Assembly (NCBI GenBank): GCA_030039915.1
Contig: JASHUP010000150.1
Location: 1-6,792 of the forward strand
Origin: Thermoplasmata archaeon
Lineage (GTDB): Archaea; Thermoplasmatota; Thermoplasmata; UBA184
Direction of reading: 5' to 3'
Length of the DNA stretch: 6,792 nt
Shown here one piece after another: positions 6,217 through 6,792 of the stretch; position 1 is the first letter of the stretch; the number at the start of each line of letters is the position of its first letter. Made by a program: the position numbers and the translations under genes. Below the pieces are notes generated by a model that saw only the letters and a program-made list of their open reading frames with translations, was not told the origin of the DNA and did not search any database.

Positions 6217-6792
6217 ATGGCGGCCGAGACGAACGGCGGTCCCCGGGCGTCGGACGGCTCGCCGCTCCCCGACCGATCACTGCCGACGTTCGAACGGGAC
6301 GTCCGCCGGATGTTCACGCACATCGCTCGTGGCTACGAATGGTTCGACCACGTCGCCTCCCTCGGGAACGACCTCCTCTGGCGACCGAGGGCGCTCTGGG
6401 ATCTCGACCGGTTCCGAGCGCCCGGTCCCGTCCATCGGGTCCTGGATATCGGCTGCGGGACCGGGGAGCTCGCGCGACTGGTCGCCCGCCACTTCGGGTC
6501 GGCGGAGGTCGTCGCGGCCGACTTCACGCGTGCGATGCTCGAGAACGCCCAAGCGTCCACGCGCGGCCGCGCCGAGGAGCCCCGGGTCACGTTCGCCCGG
6601 GCGACCGCGCTCCGCCTGCCGTTCGCCTCCGGCACGTTCGACCTGGTCACGAACGCGTTCGTGGCGCGGAACCTCTCCGACCTCTCGTCCGCCTTCCGCG
6701 AGGTGCGACGGGTCCTGCGGCCGGGCGGTGTGTTCCTTACCCTCGAGATCACGGAACCGGCCTCCCCCACGGTCAACCGCTTCTTCCACGCG
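6217..6792 (+). CDS. menG: UbiE/MenG-type quinone-biosynthesis methyltransferase, 3' end missing
   Basis: The reading frame is open from the ATG at 6217 for 192 codons to the window edge. Full family members are about 230-260 residues, so most of the protein is present. It is a class I SAM-dependent methyltransferase. VLDIGCGTGELARL (75-88) is the SAM-binding motif I, D102 ends the next strand, and LPFASGTFDLVTNAF (134-148) is the post-I/motif II region. Family-specific matches are MFTHIARGYEWFDHVASLGN near the N-terminus (compare the Y-D-x-x-N-x-x-x-S signature), ARNLSD (150-155), and RRVLRPGGVFLTLEIT (compare the RVLKPGG...E-x-S signature). The family methylates demethylmenaquinone or a related ring intermediate in the last steps of quinone synthesis; menaquinone-type quinones are known in several archaea. 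Residues 1-25 are a poorly conserved leader. An in-frame TAG at 6202 limits the start to GTG 6205 or ATG 6217, and the promoter spacing favours the ATG. The substrate cannot be fixed from sequence alone, so the symbol is provisional. Confidence 0.85.
   Translation, partial: MAAETNGGPRASDGSPLPDRSLPTFERDVRRMFTHIARGYEWFDHVASLGNDLLWRPRALWDLDRFRAPGPVHRVLDIGCGTGELARLVARHFGSAEVVAADFTRAMLENAQASTRGRAEEPRVTFARATALRLPFASGTFDLVTNAFVARNLSDLSSAFREVRRVLRPGGVFLTLEITEPASPTVNRFFHA

Noticed and set aside
6277..6789. Minus-strand frames opposite the methyltransferase gene
   Set aside because: The plus strand encodes a clear UbiE/MenG protein. The antisense products are Arg/Glu-rich without motifs.
1..6792. Defence system, CRISPR array, mobile element or tRNA gene
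   Set aside because: STAND/TPR proteins can take part in defence, but there is no nuclease, protease, transposase, integrase, direct-repeat array or cloverleaf-like sequence here. The flanking genes are housekeeping or of the conserved archaeal type.

Overview
This window looks like chromosomal DNA from a high-GC archaeon. Four signs point that way. The prolyl-tRNA synthetase is of the archaeal/eukaryotic type. A divergent gene start matches the DUF373 family, which I know as archaeal. Each of the six genes has an AT-rich TATA-like box centred about 27-32 bp before its start codon. None of the starts has a convincing Shine-Dalgarno sequence, so most mRNAs are probably leaderless or nearly so. 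A UbiE/MenG-type methyltransferase and protein compositions that lack the extreme acidity of haloarchaea would fit a high-GC Thermoplasmatota-like lineage, but that placement is inference.

Layout from left to right. Positions 1-133 (minus) hold the start of a DUF373-family gene that runs off the left edge. A divergent promoter region (134-305) separates it from proS (306-1733, plus). Thirteen bases beyond the proS stop lies the end of a convergent small gene for a two-helix membrane protein (1747-2007, minus). A second divergent promoter region (2008-2127) leads into a TPR-only protein (2128-3738, plus). Next, 24 bp further on, is a STAND-type AAA_16 ATPase with a C-terminal TPR array (3763-6177, plus). 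The window ends inside a UbiE/MenG-type methyltransferase gene (6217-6792, plus, 3' end missing).

The main point of interest is the tandem pair at 2128-6177. The upstream protein is collinear with the whole C-terminal part (winged-helix-like region plus TPRs) of the downstream ATPase. Five landmarks hold an almost constant residue offset of 288-293, but the upstream protein has no NTPase domain. They look like duplicated paralogues, one with the ATP-driven switch module and one without. The TATA box of the ATPase gene overlaps the last Leu codon and stop codon of the TPR-only gene, so the two genes are adjacent but probably have separate promoters.

The synthetase and methyltransferase are housekeeping genes (translation; quinone biosynthesis), and I see no functional link between them and the TPR/STAND pair. 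No tRNA, rRNA, CRISPR array, insertion sequence or attachment site was recognised. No intergenic gap exceeds 172 bp.
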